The translations under genes were made by a program, and so were the position numbers. From Salinimicrobium nanhaiense (lineage in GTDB: Bacteria; Bacteroidota; Bacteroidia; Flavobacteriales; Flavobacteriaceae): DNA of 64,000 nt. The stretch is from contig JAAVJQ010000008.1 in NCBI GenBank assembly GCA_012038135.1, forward strand, positions 1 to 64,000, in the 5' to 3' direction. The notes under the pieces are model-generated. The model saw nothing but the letters and a program-made list of their open reading frames with translations. It ran no database searches and had not been told where the DNA came from. The number at the start of each line of letters is the position of its first letter. The first letter of the stretch is position 1. Positions 55,440-64,000 of this stretch are shown piece after piece.

Positions 55440-57524
55440 TCAATTTCCAAGAATTAAACCATTAGGAATTTCAGGGGACGCAGTGTCCAATGGAACAACA
55501 AACCCGTTTATAACCGCATATCCCGGTTCCCCCGATCTTCTAAGGAAAAAAGTGGGGTTGATTCCAGGTTCTATTCTTTCGGAAACTTTAAAGTTCTCAC
55601 TTGTGATCATGATGGGAAAGTTTGTGTAATTATGCTCTTTAGGCAACTCTTTTACCTTCACATAAGCAATGCCTTTAGACAGAAGATCTGAAAAATCAAG
55701 TGTGGCAACAGCCTCTAGATCGGGTAAAGTCTGGGAATATATTTTTCCGGGTTCTAAAGTAAATCCGGACACATCTACGGTCTTATATCCATAATTGGTA
55801 GAGAGATCTCCCTGATCTGCAATATTGCTTCGGAAATAGAATTTTGGCTCTCCTTTAGCAGGAATTTCAGTATGATTAATTCCCAAATCAAGGATATAAC
55901 GATCTCCTAAAAGTTCATATTGAAGTCCGGTTAATTTGAGGTCATACAGTTTGCTGTCATTTTCGGGAATTTTGGAATAATCGGCAATAGCTGCCGACTT
56001 ATAATCTTCTTCAGAAATTGAAAAGATCGCAGTCAGGATAGCAAGAAAATTTAATTTCCTGATCTCCTGTTTTTCCCGATCATCCGGAAAACCCCCGGAT
56101 TCTATCAAAATCGTACTCGTTCCCCATTTCTGAATATTATCTCCAAAAGCGCGGGGCTCGAAATCATCATTGTATCTTCCAACGTTGCCGGGAGCATACT
56201 CCTGAAGCAGCTCGTTCAACTGCACAATGAGCTTCATGGCATTTGCCCGCACGTCATTTACAGATTTTTCATAGTCATATGCAGGTGCCAAAAAGGAGAT
56301 CGTAGCAGGCTTTTCTGTGCCTTCTGCATTGTAGTACCTGCTTTGGTCGTGAAGGTTAAATCCAAAGTCGGCATCCAGGCTGTCTCTTACTCTTTTTAAG
56401 GTATTCGCTTCAGGTGACTGAAGCCGAAGTGCATCACGATTCACATCTATGCCCAAAGCATTTCTTCGCTGAAACACCTCAGCTCCGTCAGGATTGAGCA
56501 TGGGCAGGAAATGAAGCCTTACATTCTGCAACAATTCTCTTTTTCCCTGCTGCAAGGAATCGTTGGCCAGAAAATTCAGAATGTCAAAAATAGCCATTGT
56601 AGCTGTAGATTCATCGCCGTGCATCTGCGACCAAAGCAAAACATCGGTTTCTCCGGAACCTACACTAATCAGGTTAAGGCTTCTTCCCTCAATAGAAGTC
56701 CCAATCTTGTTGACCTCAAACAATTCATGATCCTTCCATTTATTGATTAATGGCAATATATCTTGATGTTTTATCCTTCTTTCATCAAGGCTATTTCCTT
56801 TATATTTCTGGTACTCTTCGACGATGTCCCGGATCAAAGAAAAAGTCTCATTTCTCACAGGCTCAGGAACCGGTTTTAAATGAAGGTCGGCAGTAGCAGC
56901 TCTCACCTTTTCCATAAATTCTTCACCGGGATCTGATTTTTGAGTCCTGTAGCCGGCATCTTTTTCCAGCCATAATTCATGATCTTCAAAATTGGTGTAT
57001 TCGTGGTGACCAATAACATATTGAATATCATATCTGGACTTAAGGTATCTTACCAACCAGATATTTGCTTCCACCTGAGCTTGAGTTAGAGGGGTTTCCG
57101 GTGTTCCGCCTACGTTTTCCACACCAATAGCCGCATGATTAAGACCTATTACATGCCGACCCATGGTGGTTTCGGGCATTAGCCGGTAAATTGTACCGTC
57201 TCTGTCCACAAGAAACTGAGTAGAGACATTTAGATTACCTGCTCCTGCTATTTCTGTCCTGGCTCCGGGAAGCGTTGGATTTTTAAAGGCATCAAAAGAT
57301 TTCTCCAGGGTAGGGATAGCCGTCCAATGAAGCACTACCATCTTTGGTTGGATAACAGGCTGCTCCTGTTCCAAACCATACCGCTCCTTCATATATTCCA
57401 GTGAAAGCTGCTCTCTTTCCTCATTAAAAATTATTGGCTTGTCAATGATCCTGGAAGTATTTTTCCCTGAAGAACCACAGGAGACCAAAAAGAGGGAGAA
57501 AAGGACATAAAGGAAATATCTCAT
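55440..57524 (-). CDS. Lipoprotein fusing N-acetylmuramoyl-L-alanine amidase and M14 metallocarboxypeptidase
   Basis: 694 residues, lipobox LVSCGSSGKN (Cys16). An amidase_2 domain occupies residues about 55-210: MVVLHWTAIP, RHVIGLNHAAIGVENVGG, YVIGHHEYTNF and the KSDPGEEF zinc-ligand region. A peptidase M14 domain follows (about 255-530): zinc ligands in SQMHGDEST and FNLHDQSRY, catalytic Glu in ILIESGGFPDD. The last 150 residues are beta-rich. Together these suggest cleavage of both the glycan-peptide amide and the stem peptide of murein; no partner gene is adjacent. The two-domain combination on one chain is uncommon. Confidence 0.88.
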   Translation of the reverse strand: MRYFLYVLFSLFLVSCGSSGKNTSRIIDKPIIFNEEREQLSLEYMKERYGLEQEQPVIQPKMVVLHWTAIPTLEKSFDAFKNPTLPGARTEIAGAGNLNVSTQFLVDRDGTIYRLMPETTMGRHVIGLNHAAIGVENVGGTPETPLTQAQVEANIWLVRYLKSRYDIQYVIGHHEYTNFEDHELWLEKDAGYRTQKSDPGEEFMEKVRAATADLHLKPVPEPVRNETFSLIRDIVEEYQKYKGNSLDERRIKHQDILPLINKWKDHELFEVNKIGTSIEGRSLNLISVGSGETDVLLWSQMHGDESTATMAIFDILNFLANDSLQQGKRELLQNVRLHFLPMLNPDGAEVFQRRNALGIDVNRDALRLQSPEANTLKRVRDSLDADFGFNLHDQSRYYNAEGTEKPATISFLAPAYDYEKSVNDVRANAMKLIVQLNELLQEYAPGNVGRYNDDFEPRAFGDNIQKWGTSTILIESGGFPDDREKQEIRKLNFLAILTAIFSISEEDYKSAAIADYSKIPENDSKLYDLKLTGLQYELLGDRYILDLGINHTEIPAKGEPKFYFRSNIADQGDLSTNYGYKTVDVSGFTLEPGKIYSQTLPDLEAVATLDFSDLLSKGIAYVKVKELPKEHNYTNFPIMITSENFKVSERIEPGINPTFFLRRSGEPGYAVINGFVVPLDTASPEIPNGLILGN

Positions 57525-57536
57525 AGTGTAAAAATA

Positions 57537-57566
57537 AAATCTCCCGACAATATCGGGAGATTTTAA
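57537..57566 (-). terminator. Terminator of the SusCD unit
   Basis: AAATCTCCCGA-CAATA-TCGGGAGATTT just downstream (minus strand) of the SusD-like stop codon. Confidence 0.85.
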
Positions 57567-57585
57567 GAATTATAGGAAGGGAGAT

Positions 57586-58977
57586 TTATTCATCCCACCA
57601 TACAGTTCCATAAATAGAATCTTCACCTCCAAATTGTCGTTCTACAGCCGCATTATAATTTTCTGCATTGTTGAAGGTTTCATTATCGGGATAGGCAAGA
57701 CGCGTTGGTACAGGTCGGCCTTCGGGTTGAACAAAATCATTGGGAAAACCTGTTCTTCTCCATTCACTCCAGGCTTCATAGCCATTCATAAACAAATGGA
57801 TCCAACGTTGCTCTGCAATTCTCTCAATAGCATTGGTGGCATCAAATGCGACCTCGGGCTGACTTAAAAATGCATCAACACCTTCGGTCGAACCAGTCCA
57901 TTGAAGAATAGAACTCTCTAAAGCCATATTATAGTAAGCTTCTGCATCTTCGCTCACCCAGCCTCTTTCGGCAGCTTCGGCAATAGCAAACAAAACCTGG
58001 GCATAAGTTACCAAATAAACAGGAGCATCCTGAGCGGTAATATCAGAGCCGAGTAAGGAATATTCTTCTGTACCAATAGCTTCGGTCTCTCCAAAAGGCA
58101 TTCCAATAAATTCACCCGATTCCCGGGCAGGATTGCCGTAAATTTCTAACCGTGGATCATCAACGGGTTTCATATCTTCTACTAAATTTACTGTGAGTGC
58201 CCACCATTCCCTGTTCCTGTCAATTACCTGATCATACCAGTAATTTTGATTGTTAGCATCGGCTAAATGTTGAAAGATCAGGCTATCGCCATTCGACTCC
58301 ATTACACCATCGGCAAGAGCAGCGTTAAACTCCTCCTGTGCCAGTTGAGGATTTACTTCAGAGAGCCGAAGTGCCATCAACAATCTTATGCTATTACCCA
58401 GCTTTTTCCATTTCTCCATGTTACCGCCATACACCAAATCGTTATCGATACTACCAGACACAATTTGATTATTGGCCTCTTTTAATAGTTCAAACAAATT
58501 CAAATAGATAGACTCCTGAGTATCGTAAGCGGGAGTAAAATTATCGGCCCCTTTCAGCGCTTCAGTATAGGGAACATCTCCCCACCTGTCTGTAAGATTC
58601 CAATAAAAATATGCTTTTAGAATTTTAGCCACAGCTAATTGATTAGCTACAGGCCCTTCCGCAGCATTTAATTCTTCTTCAGAATTTAGTACGGTTTCCA
58701 GGTTCATAAGTGGTCCTTCGTAGAACCAGTAAAAATTTGTAGAACCTTCGGGATAAAGAGAAACTCCTACATATTGGGTTTCAGCTAAGTACTGAGCCAA
58801 AAATTCTCCTTGTGGTGAAGAATTTAAAGATGGAAGAAATAATTGTGCATTTGCGATCAATTGTGTTCCTGAAGCTTCACTCGGTATATTAGGATTTACA
58901 TTGATGTCGTCGTCAAATTCATTACAACCTGATAATGCCAGGTTGCATAATAATAAGATGATGATATATTTTTTCAT
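57586..58977 (-). CDS. SusD/RagB-family nutrient-binding outer membrane lipoprotein
   Basis: 463 residues, lipobox ALSGCNEFDD (Cys18). The SusD-like pattern of helical TPR-like repeats is seen (ILKAYFYWNLTDRWGDVPYTEAL, LAVAKI, VYLVTYAQVLFAIAEAAERGW). Captures oligosaccharides or peptides and hands them to the partner SusC. Sits 10 bp after the SusC gene as the downstream half of the pair. No glycosidase or peptidase cluster surrounds it, so it is a lone pair and the ligand is unknown. Confidence 0.92.
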   Translation of the reverse strand: MKKYIIILLLCNLALSGCNEFDDDINVNPNIPSEASGTQLIANAQLFLPSLNSSPQGEFLAQYLAETQYVGVSLYPEGSTNFYWFYEGPLMNLETVLNSEEELNAAEGPVANQLAVAKILKAYFYWNLTDRWGDVPYTEALKGADNFTPAYDTQESIYLNLFELLKEANNQIVSGSIDNDLVYGGNMEKWKKLGNSIRLLMALRLSEVNPQLAQEEFNAALADGVMESNGDSLIFQHLADANNQNYWYDQVIDRNREWWALTVNLVEDMKPVDDPRLEIYGNPARESGEFIGMPFGETEAIGTEEYSLLGSDITAQDAPVYLVTYAQVLFAIAEAAERGWVSEDAEAYYNMALESSILQWTGSTEGVDAFLSQPEVAFDATNAIERIAEQRWIHLFMNGYEAWSEWRRTGFPNDFVQPEGRPVPTRLAYPDNETFNNAENYNAAVERQFGGEDSIYGTVWWDE

Positions 58978-58987
58978 AATTCTTTTT

Positions 58988-61900
58988 TTAGAAGGTAATA
59001 CTTAAGTCAATTCCAATGGACCGCACTGATGGCAATTGTCCCGATTCATACCAGCTGATAGATTGGGCTCCCGTAGAGATGGCAGAAGGATCAATACCTT
59101 CTGGTGCTTCCTGCCAGATCATAAACGGATTTTGAGCAATTACGGCAAGTTGTACATTTTCTACAGGTAAATTTCCCAAAAGATCCTGGTTGAAGGTGTA
59201 ACTCAACCGCAACTCTTTCATCTTAATATAAGAGGCGTCAAAAAGCCACTCTTCATAAATTCTTCTTCCCACAACATTTCTATAGTAGCTTCGTGCATCT
59301 ACGTATGCACTTACCGGTTGACCCGTTGCTGCAGAAATACCTTCTACTTTTACACCACCACCCTGGTCTAATGGATCCCGCACATTTGCTCCTCTGTCAT
59401 TGGTCTCTACCGTTAAAGGATCTTGTCCTGTTCTTACCGCAAGCATCTTTGATCTACTAAAAAATTGACCTCCTCCCTGAAATTCAATCATCCCGGACAG
59501 CCTCCAGTTTCCATAGGCAAATGTGTTAAAAAAACCTCCCGTAAAATCCGGAAGTACACTTCCAAAATTATGAGTTTCCTCTGTATATAAAGGCATATTA
59601 TCTTCTCCCAAAAGAATTTGGCCTGTTGCCTCATCCCTTTGGTATGCTGTACCTACAAGACTTCCAAAAGGTTTGCCCTCATAGGAATTTAAGTAGCTGG
59701 TAACACTTGAATAAGTGGTAGAAGAGTAAGTATAAACATCAATTCCGGGTGCCAATTCAACTACCATACTTTCGTTACTGGCAAAGTTTAAATTGGTGTC
59801 CCAGAAGAAATTCGAAGTTTCAACAGGCCTAGCGTTGATGGCCACTTCAATTCCTTCATTTTCTATAAGTCCGGCATTTATGGTTGTTGAGCTGAATCCA
59901 CTGGTTCCTGAAACATCAAGGTTAATAATCTGGTTCTTATTTTCCTGTTTGTAATAAGTTAAATCTATTCCCAGCCTACTATCAAAAAACCTTAGGTCCA
60001 GTCCAATTTCATAGGAATGAGCAAAGGATGGTTCTATGTTTGGATTATTCAAATTGTCAGGGACAAATAGGGTATTTGTGCCTTCATAAACAGTTCCAAC
60101 TCCAAAACCCATAGTGGTTTCATAGGGTCCAAGATCAGACCCGGCCTTCGCGTAACTGGCTCTTAATTTTCCGAAGTTTAATGGATTCCAATCCATGAAT
60201 TCACTAAAGATCACACTCCCGGAAACTGAAGGATACCAGTAAGAGTTATTATCTTCGGGAAGGGCCGAAGAATTATCGTTTCGCAAAGAGGCATCAATAA
60301 AAAAGGTATCTGCATATCCCAAAGAAACCAGTCCAAAAAGGCTTCTAACCTGCTTTTCCAGCAGGTAATTTGTTGTGGCAGGACGGTCAATGGAGGCGTC
60401 TATGTTATAAAATCCCGGAGCAGACAGACCTCCCACAGTTGCCATTGATAAGTACGTATAATTCCTGTTCCAGATGTTCCCTCCCAGGTTAGCATTAAGG
60501 GAGAGCTCCCCCCACTCCTCGTCGAATTGAGCGAGAAATTCATAGTTAAATTCTTTGTTCTGGAATTTTCCTATATAAAAGGAAGGTAAACTCGTTCCTC
60601 CAAACGCTGTACGTTCCTGTATATTTTGAGTGTAAAGATCTCCTCTTATGTGCCCACTAAGGGTTAAGTTGTCTAAAAGGTCAAAAGTAATCCCTACATC
60701 TCCAAAAAATCTGTCCCTATTATCCTGATTTAAATTTTCATAAGCATTGAAAAATGGGTTATTCCAGTACAGTGGATTAAAATTTGTAATTTCTCCTGTT
60801 TCGGAGCTTGGCCTTCTTAAATTCCAGTGTAGGTAAGTCCCGTCATCATATTGGTAATCTTTCAACCTGTTCATGTCCACGTTACGCTGAAACCACTGTA
60901 CAAGATAATTCGCGCCAACTTCTGATCCCTGTCCTGGCCGTTGTGCATCGTTACGGGCATAGGTGAAATTTGTGGAAACATTTACGCGCTCTACCACGTC
61001 TGCATCGGCATGAACACTAAGATTGTTCCTGTCAAGGTAAGTATTAGGTTCAACTCCTTCAATTCTTGTATCATTAAGACTTACCCTGAAGTTAGTTTTA
61101 TCTCCTCCTCCGGAAACAGATACAGAATTGTTAAAGGTATGACCTGTTTCATAGTAATCTTCGATATTATCTGGGTGGGGCACAAAAGGGGTCAATTGAC
61201 CGTAAGTAGGATCCTGAGGGTAAAAACTGAATACCTGCCTTACAGGAGTTCCGTCCATTCTTGGTCCCCAACTTTCATCCACAGAAATATCAACATAAGG
61301 ATCTCCATTAGGAAGCGTCCTAAAATCCAAACTTGATCCTCCACCATACATATTCTGAAGAGGCATAAAGTCATAGGTTGATTCTACAGAAAAAGTGGAA
61401 TTCACCTGAACAGTGAATTTTTCGGCTGCCCCTTTTTTAGTGGTGATCATTATAACTCCATATTGTCCTCTTATTCCATATAAAGCTGAAGCTGCAGGTC
61501 CTTTTAGTACGTTTACCGATTCAATATCGGCGGGATTAATATCCTGCCCAAGGTTTCCGTAATCGGCCCCTGCACTTCCGGCAAAATTCGCGTTAGAAAT
61601 AGGGGTTCCGTCAACAACAATAAGGGGTTGATCTCCTCCTCCAATAGAGTTAACTCCTCTTATTTTAATTTTTTGGGTACCCCCCATACTCGCTCCCGAA
61701 GATCCTGTCACCTGCACCCCGGCAATCCTTCCACCAAGTGCACCTATAACATTTTGATCTTTAGCTATTGTAAGATCATCACCATCTACTTCCTGAGTGG
61801 CATATCCTAAGGATTTTTTATTCCGCGATATTCCGAGTGCCGTCACCACCACCTCATCCAGTGCCTGGAGATCGGCTTCCAGTGTAACATTAATTTGGTC

Positions 61901-62167
61901 GTTAGTGCCCACAGTACGTTTTACAGTTCGATAACCAATCGAGGAGAAGCTAAGAATGTCTCCGGTTTCAGCATTGATAGAATAATTTCCGTCAAAGTCT
62001 GTCACAGTACCTTTGTTGGTACCTTCAATAATAACGTTAACTCCGGGAAGAGGCATATCCTCTTGGGCCGTGGTTACTGTACCCGAAATCACCCTCTCCT
62101 GAGCCTGTACATTCATAAACTGCAAAATGGCGATCATGAATGTAAACAGTGTAATTTTGTTTCTCAT
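58988..62167 (-). CDS. SusC/RagA-family TonB-linked outer membrane transporter
   Basis: About 1059 residues. Signal MRNKITLFTFMIAI...NVQAQ, then a carboxypeptidase-regulatory-like N-terminal domain (RVISGTVTTAQEDMPLPGVNV), the plug (LDEVVVTALGISRNKKSLGYA, LIVVDGTPISNANF), the barrel and a C-terminal signature. Start chosen at 62167, where the signal peptide begins; the frame extends to 62218 with 17 extra residues. Imports ligands through the outer membrane with TonB. First gene of the SusCD unit; no ECF sigma or regulator gene is adjacent. Confidence 0.92.
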   Translation of the reverse strand: MRNKITLFTFMIAILQFMNVQAQERVISGTVTTAQEDMPLPGVNVIIEGTNKGTVTDFDGNYSINAETGDILSFSSIGYRTVKRTVGTNDQINVTLEADLQALDEVVVTALGISRNKKSLGYATQEVDGDDLTIAKDQNVIGALGGRIAGVQVTGSSGASMGGTQKIKIRGVNSIGGGDQPLIVVDGTPISNANFAGSAGADYGNLGQDINPADIESVNVLKGPAASALYGIRGQYGVIMITTKKGAAEKFTVQVNSTFSVESTYDFMPLQNMYGGGSSLDFRTLPNGDPYVDISVDESWGPRMDGTPVRQVFSFYPQDPTYGQLTPFVPHPDNIEDYYETGHTFNNSVSVSGGGDKTNFRVSLNDTRIEGVEPNTYLDRNNLSVHADADVVERVNVSTNFTYARNDAQRPGQGSEVGANYLVQWFQRNVDMNRLKDYQYDDGTYLHWNLRRPSSETGEITNFNPLYWNNPFFNAYENLNQDNRDRFFGDVGITFDLLDNLTLSGHIRGDLYTQNIQERTAFGGTSLPSFYIGKFQNKEFNYEFLAQFDEEWGELSLNANLGGNIWNRNYTYLSMATVGGLSAPGFYNIDASIDRPATTNYLLEKQVRSLFGLVSLGYADTFFIDASLRNDNSSALPEDNNSYWYPSVSGSVIFSEFMDWNPLNFGKLRASYAKAGSDLGPYETTMGFGVGTVYEGTNTLFVPDNLNNPNIEPSFAHSYEIGLDLRFFDSRLGIDLTYYKQENKNQIINLDVSGTSGFSSTTINAGLIENEGIEVAINARPVETSNFFWDTNLNFASNESMVVELAPGIDVYTYSSTTYSSVTSYLNSYEGKPFGSLVGTAYQRDEATGQILLGEDNMPLYTEETHNFGSVLPDFTGGFFNTFAYGNWRLSGMIEFQGGGQFFSRSKMLAVRTGQDPLTVETNDRGANVRDPLDQGGGVKVEGISAATGQPVSAYVDARSYYRNVVGRRIYEEWLFDASYIKMKELRLSYTFNQDLLGNLPVENVQLAVIAQNPFMIWQEAPEGIDPSAISTGAQSISWYESGQLPSVRSIGIDLSITF

Positions 62168-62305
62168 TTGTTTGGAATTTGAATTAAAATTAAGATGAGA
62201 AGTTATTAAATTTTTCACACTTTGATCTCAATTTTCTATAAATCAGTTAACTTCAACCGGTGAGGTCATAAAATTTTAACCAATACTCTATAAAATCTTT
62301 TTCCA

Positions 62306-63649
62306 GTGAACATATTTCTCCGCCAAAAAGACTCAGTTCTGCATTATATTTTTCGAACTTTAATTGCTCTTCTACTCCTTACCTCATGCTCCTCATCAAA
62401 AGTCTTAACCTCTCAACTGGACAAGACTCTGGAGGAATTCCCTGCCTTTAAAACAGGATTCGCCGGAATCATGGTATATGATCCGGTTGCCAAAAAGGTA
62501 GTTTTTGAGCATAATTCTGAAAAATATTTTACTCCGGCGTCCAATACGAAGCTATTTACTTTCTATGCGGGAGTGAAGATCCTGGGAGATTCCGCTGCAG
62601 GGTTGGAGTATGTGGTAAAAAAAGATTCCCTCATCTTTAGAGGAACCGGGGATCCTTCTTTTCTTTACGATAAATTGGAATCTACAGCAGTTCTGGACTT
62701 TTTGAAAGCCAGGAATGAAACATTGTATTATGTGCCTCCTGTTTTTCGGGAGGAGCATTTTGGTTCCGGCTGGTCGTGGGATGACTATAACTACAATTAT
62801 TCGGTGGAACGTGCTGCCATGCCTATTTACGGAAATTATGCCACCTTTAGCTCCAGCTCTGAAACAGAAATTCCTGTAGCTAAACCGAAATATTTCTCCC
62901 AATTGCTTCTGAAGGATTCTCTTGCCGCAGGAAATAATTTTAGTGTAATGCGCGAACGGGACCAAAACAGGTTTCACTATCACCAGCCGGCGGGAGCTGA
63001 AAAAAGAAACCGGGAAGTTCCTTTTATCTACAGTCCCCAATTGGTCATTGAACTTTTAAGCGACACCCTTCAAAAACCGGTAAAACTTTTAAATCCAGAA
63101 AGAACCGATTTCAGCAACAGTAAGATCCTGTACAGTATTCCCACTGACAGTCTTTACAAACGGATGCTGCAGGTGAGCGACAATTTCATTGCCGAACAAC
63201 TCCTGCTAATAAGTTCAAAGGTCATTGCAGATAGCCTTAAGACAGATATTGCTATCGATTACATGCAGAAAAATTACCTGCAGGACCTTCCGGATGAGGT
63301 GATTTGGGTAGATGGTTCAGGCTTATCGGTTTACAACAAATTCACGCCCCGCTCGGTAGTCAGGCTTCTGGAGAAAATTTCTGAAGAAGTGCCTCAAAAA
63401 AGGCTTTTTCAGCTGCTGCCTGCCGGAGGGGAATCCGGTACTATAAAGAATTTGTACAAAGCCGAAGAACCTTACATCTTTGCCAAAACCGGCACTATTA
63501 GAAATGTTCATGCGCTAAGCGGGTACCTTAAAACTAAAAGCGGGAAGGTGCTTATCTTTAGTTTTATGAACAACAATTATACAGTTCCTTCCGCAGAGAT
63601 AAAGGCAGGAATGGAGCTCATCCTGCGCAATATCTATTTAAATTATTAG
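62306..63649 (+). CDS. dacB: D-alanyl-D-alanine carboxypeptidase/endopeptidase (PBP4-type, S13)
   Basis: 447 residues starting at GTG 62306. Lipobox-like LLTSCSSSK gives a probable lipoprotein. SxxK is SNTK (79-82) in TPASNTKLFTFYAG, SxN is SDN near 292 (QVSDNFIAEQLLL), KTG is in FAKTGTIRNVHALSGY near 396. Removes terminal D-Ala or cleaves peptide cross-links in murein. No neighbour function is implied by the repeats. Confidence 0.9.
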   Translation: MNIFLRQKDSVLHYIFRTLIALLLLTSCSSSKVLTSQLDKTLEEFPAFKTGFAGIMVYDPVAKKVVFEHNSEKYFTPASNTKLFTFYAGVKILGDSAAGLEYVVKKDSLIFRGTGDPSFLYDKLESTAVLDFLKARNETLYYVPPVFREEHFGSGWSWDDYNYNYSVERAAMPIYGNYATFSSSSETEIPVAKPKYFSQLLLKDSLAAGNNFSVMRERDQNRFHYHQPAGAEKRNREVPFIYSPQLVIELLSDTLQKPVKLLNPERTDFSNSKILYSIPTDSLYKRMLQVSDNFIAEQLLLISSKVIADSLKTDIAIDYMQKNYLQDLPDEVIWVDGSGLSVYNKFTPRSVVRLLEKISEEVPQKRLFQLLPAGGESGTIKNLYKAEEPYIFAKTGTIRNVHALSGYLKTKSGKVLIFSFMNNNYTVPSAEIKAGMELILRNIYLNY

Positions 63650-63692
63650 TTTTATAGAGGCTCAAAAAGCCCATTTTTAAATCTGTTTCTAA

Positions 63693-64000
63693 ATGCAAAG
63701 ACGTAATTTTTTGCGGAATGTTGGGCTGGGCAGCCTTGCAATTCCCCTTCATAGCCTCGCCAATTCAATTCCCGATAGCAATCTTTTTCAGGAGGTAAAG
63801 AAACCGAAGCGGCTTAAAATAGGTGACATTATCGGGATAGTAAGTCCGGCCGGGGCTATCTATGAATCCGAACCTTACGAGATTGCGGTGGAGTCTATGG
63901 AAGCCATGGGTCTTAAGGTGAAACTGGGAGAACATGTGCGAACCCGTCACGGTCACCTGGCAGGAACCGACGAACAACGTGCTGCGGAATTCAACGAGAT
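63693..64000 (+). CDS. LD-carboxypeptidase (S66 family), N-terminal part, truncated by the window
   Basis: The first 102 residues of a gene running off the end. Begins MQRRNFLRNVGLGSLAIP, a twin-arginine-type signal, then RLKIGDIIGIVSPAGAIYES, EAMGLKVKLGEH and HGHLAGTDEQRAAEFNE, matching the opening of S66 LD-carboxypeptidase/MccF-type proteins, which cleave L,D-bonds in murein tetrapeptides or microcin. The catalytic Ser-Glu-His lies beyond the window. It sits 43 bp after dacB in the same direction, so the two may act together on cell wall peptides. Confidence 0.85.
   Translation, partial: MQRRNFLRNVGLGSLAIPLHSLANSIPDSNLFQEVKKPKRLKIGDIIGIVSPAGAIYESEPYEIAVESMEAMGLKVKLGEHVRTRHGHLAGTDEQRAAEFNE

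Overview
The window is a 64 kb chromosomal segment from a member of the Bacteroidota, almost certainly a Flavobacteriaceae (Gramella/Salegentibacter/Zunongwangia-like; the genus cannot be fixed from sequence alone). Evidence: a type IX secretion cargo with a type B C-terminal domain next to a PorP/SprF protein, a SusC/SusD pair, SecD-SecF fused as one protein, Bacteroidota-only families (BT_3928, DUF1599, DUF4293, DUF6588, DUF2911), a Rho factor with a long disordered insertion, and promoters of the Bacteroidota type (TTTG-N19-TAnnTTTG). Most of the window is ordinary core chromosome with accessory patches.

Layout. 0-1.7 kb is accessory: a REP-associated (RAYT/IS200-like) transposase whose gene contains palindromes and an in-frame 21-bp repeat array, the 3' remnant of a second Y1 transposase, REP-like palindromes, and a tRNA-Arg(ACG) whose 3' end and terminator are duplicated as a 61-bp att-like repeat. 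2-7.2 kb is a T9SS secretion pair. 7.5-18.4 kb holds two sensor kinases without adjacent regulators, catalase-peroxidase, a serine hydrolase, a ThuA-like protein, an acidic lipoprotein and a small esterase. 18.6-21.8 kb is an ECF sigma factor overlapping an anti-sigma-like protein with an outer-membrane barrel, bracketed by two lipoprotein genes that share a two-block promoter. 21.8-24.4 kb is a decaying region: a 215-bp MITE with target-site duplication, a frameshifted SYLF gene and a C-terminal remnant of a SdiA-regulated-type gene.

24.4-44.7 kb is mainly housekeeping: clpS, prmA, tpiA, a DoxX-like protein, DUF1599, folP-cdaA (folate and c-di-AMP), an ABC exporter with truA, a phosphoesterase, rho, two tRNA-Glu genes with rpsT, proS, a Tyr/Gly-rich lipoprotein with an OMPP1/FadL-type protein, and a folE-cysS-yidD-lgt-DUF192 run. 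46.4-64 kb holds secDF, mdh, a DUF6588 protein, gyrB (three DnaA-box-like sites upstream), DUF2911, queE, an amidase-M14 fusion lipoprotein, a SusCD pair, a PBP4-type dacB and the start of an LD-carboxypeptidase (S66).

Three layers stand out. (1) REP-like palindromes: the GCCCT-AAGGGC motif beside the transposase remnant at 1.2 kb also occurs in each unit of a 254-bp tandem array at 45.3-46.2 kb, and a separate 87-bp hairpin array follows rho. (2) A sigma/anti-sigma locus whose anti-sigma protein appears to span both membranes, with a predicted local regulon. (3) Heptameric and octameric repeats (GGTTTAA, CAGGTAA, GAAAATTT) confined to gene ends between 7 and 21 kb. No CRISPR array, prophage, toxin-antitoxin or recognisable defence system was seen.
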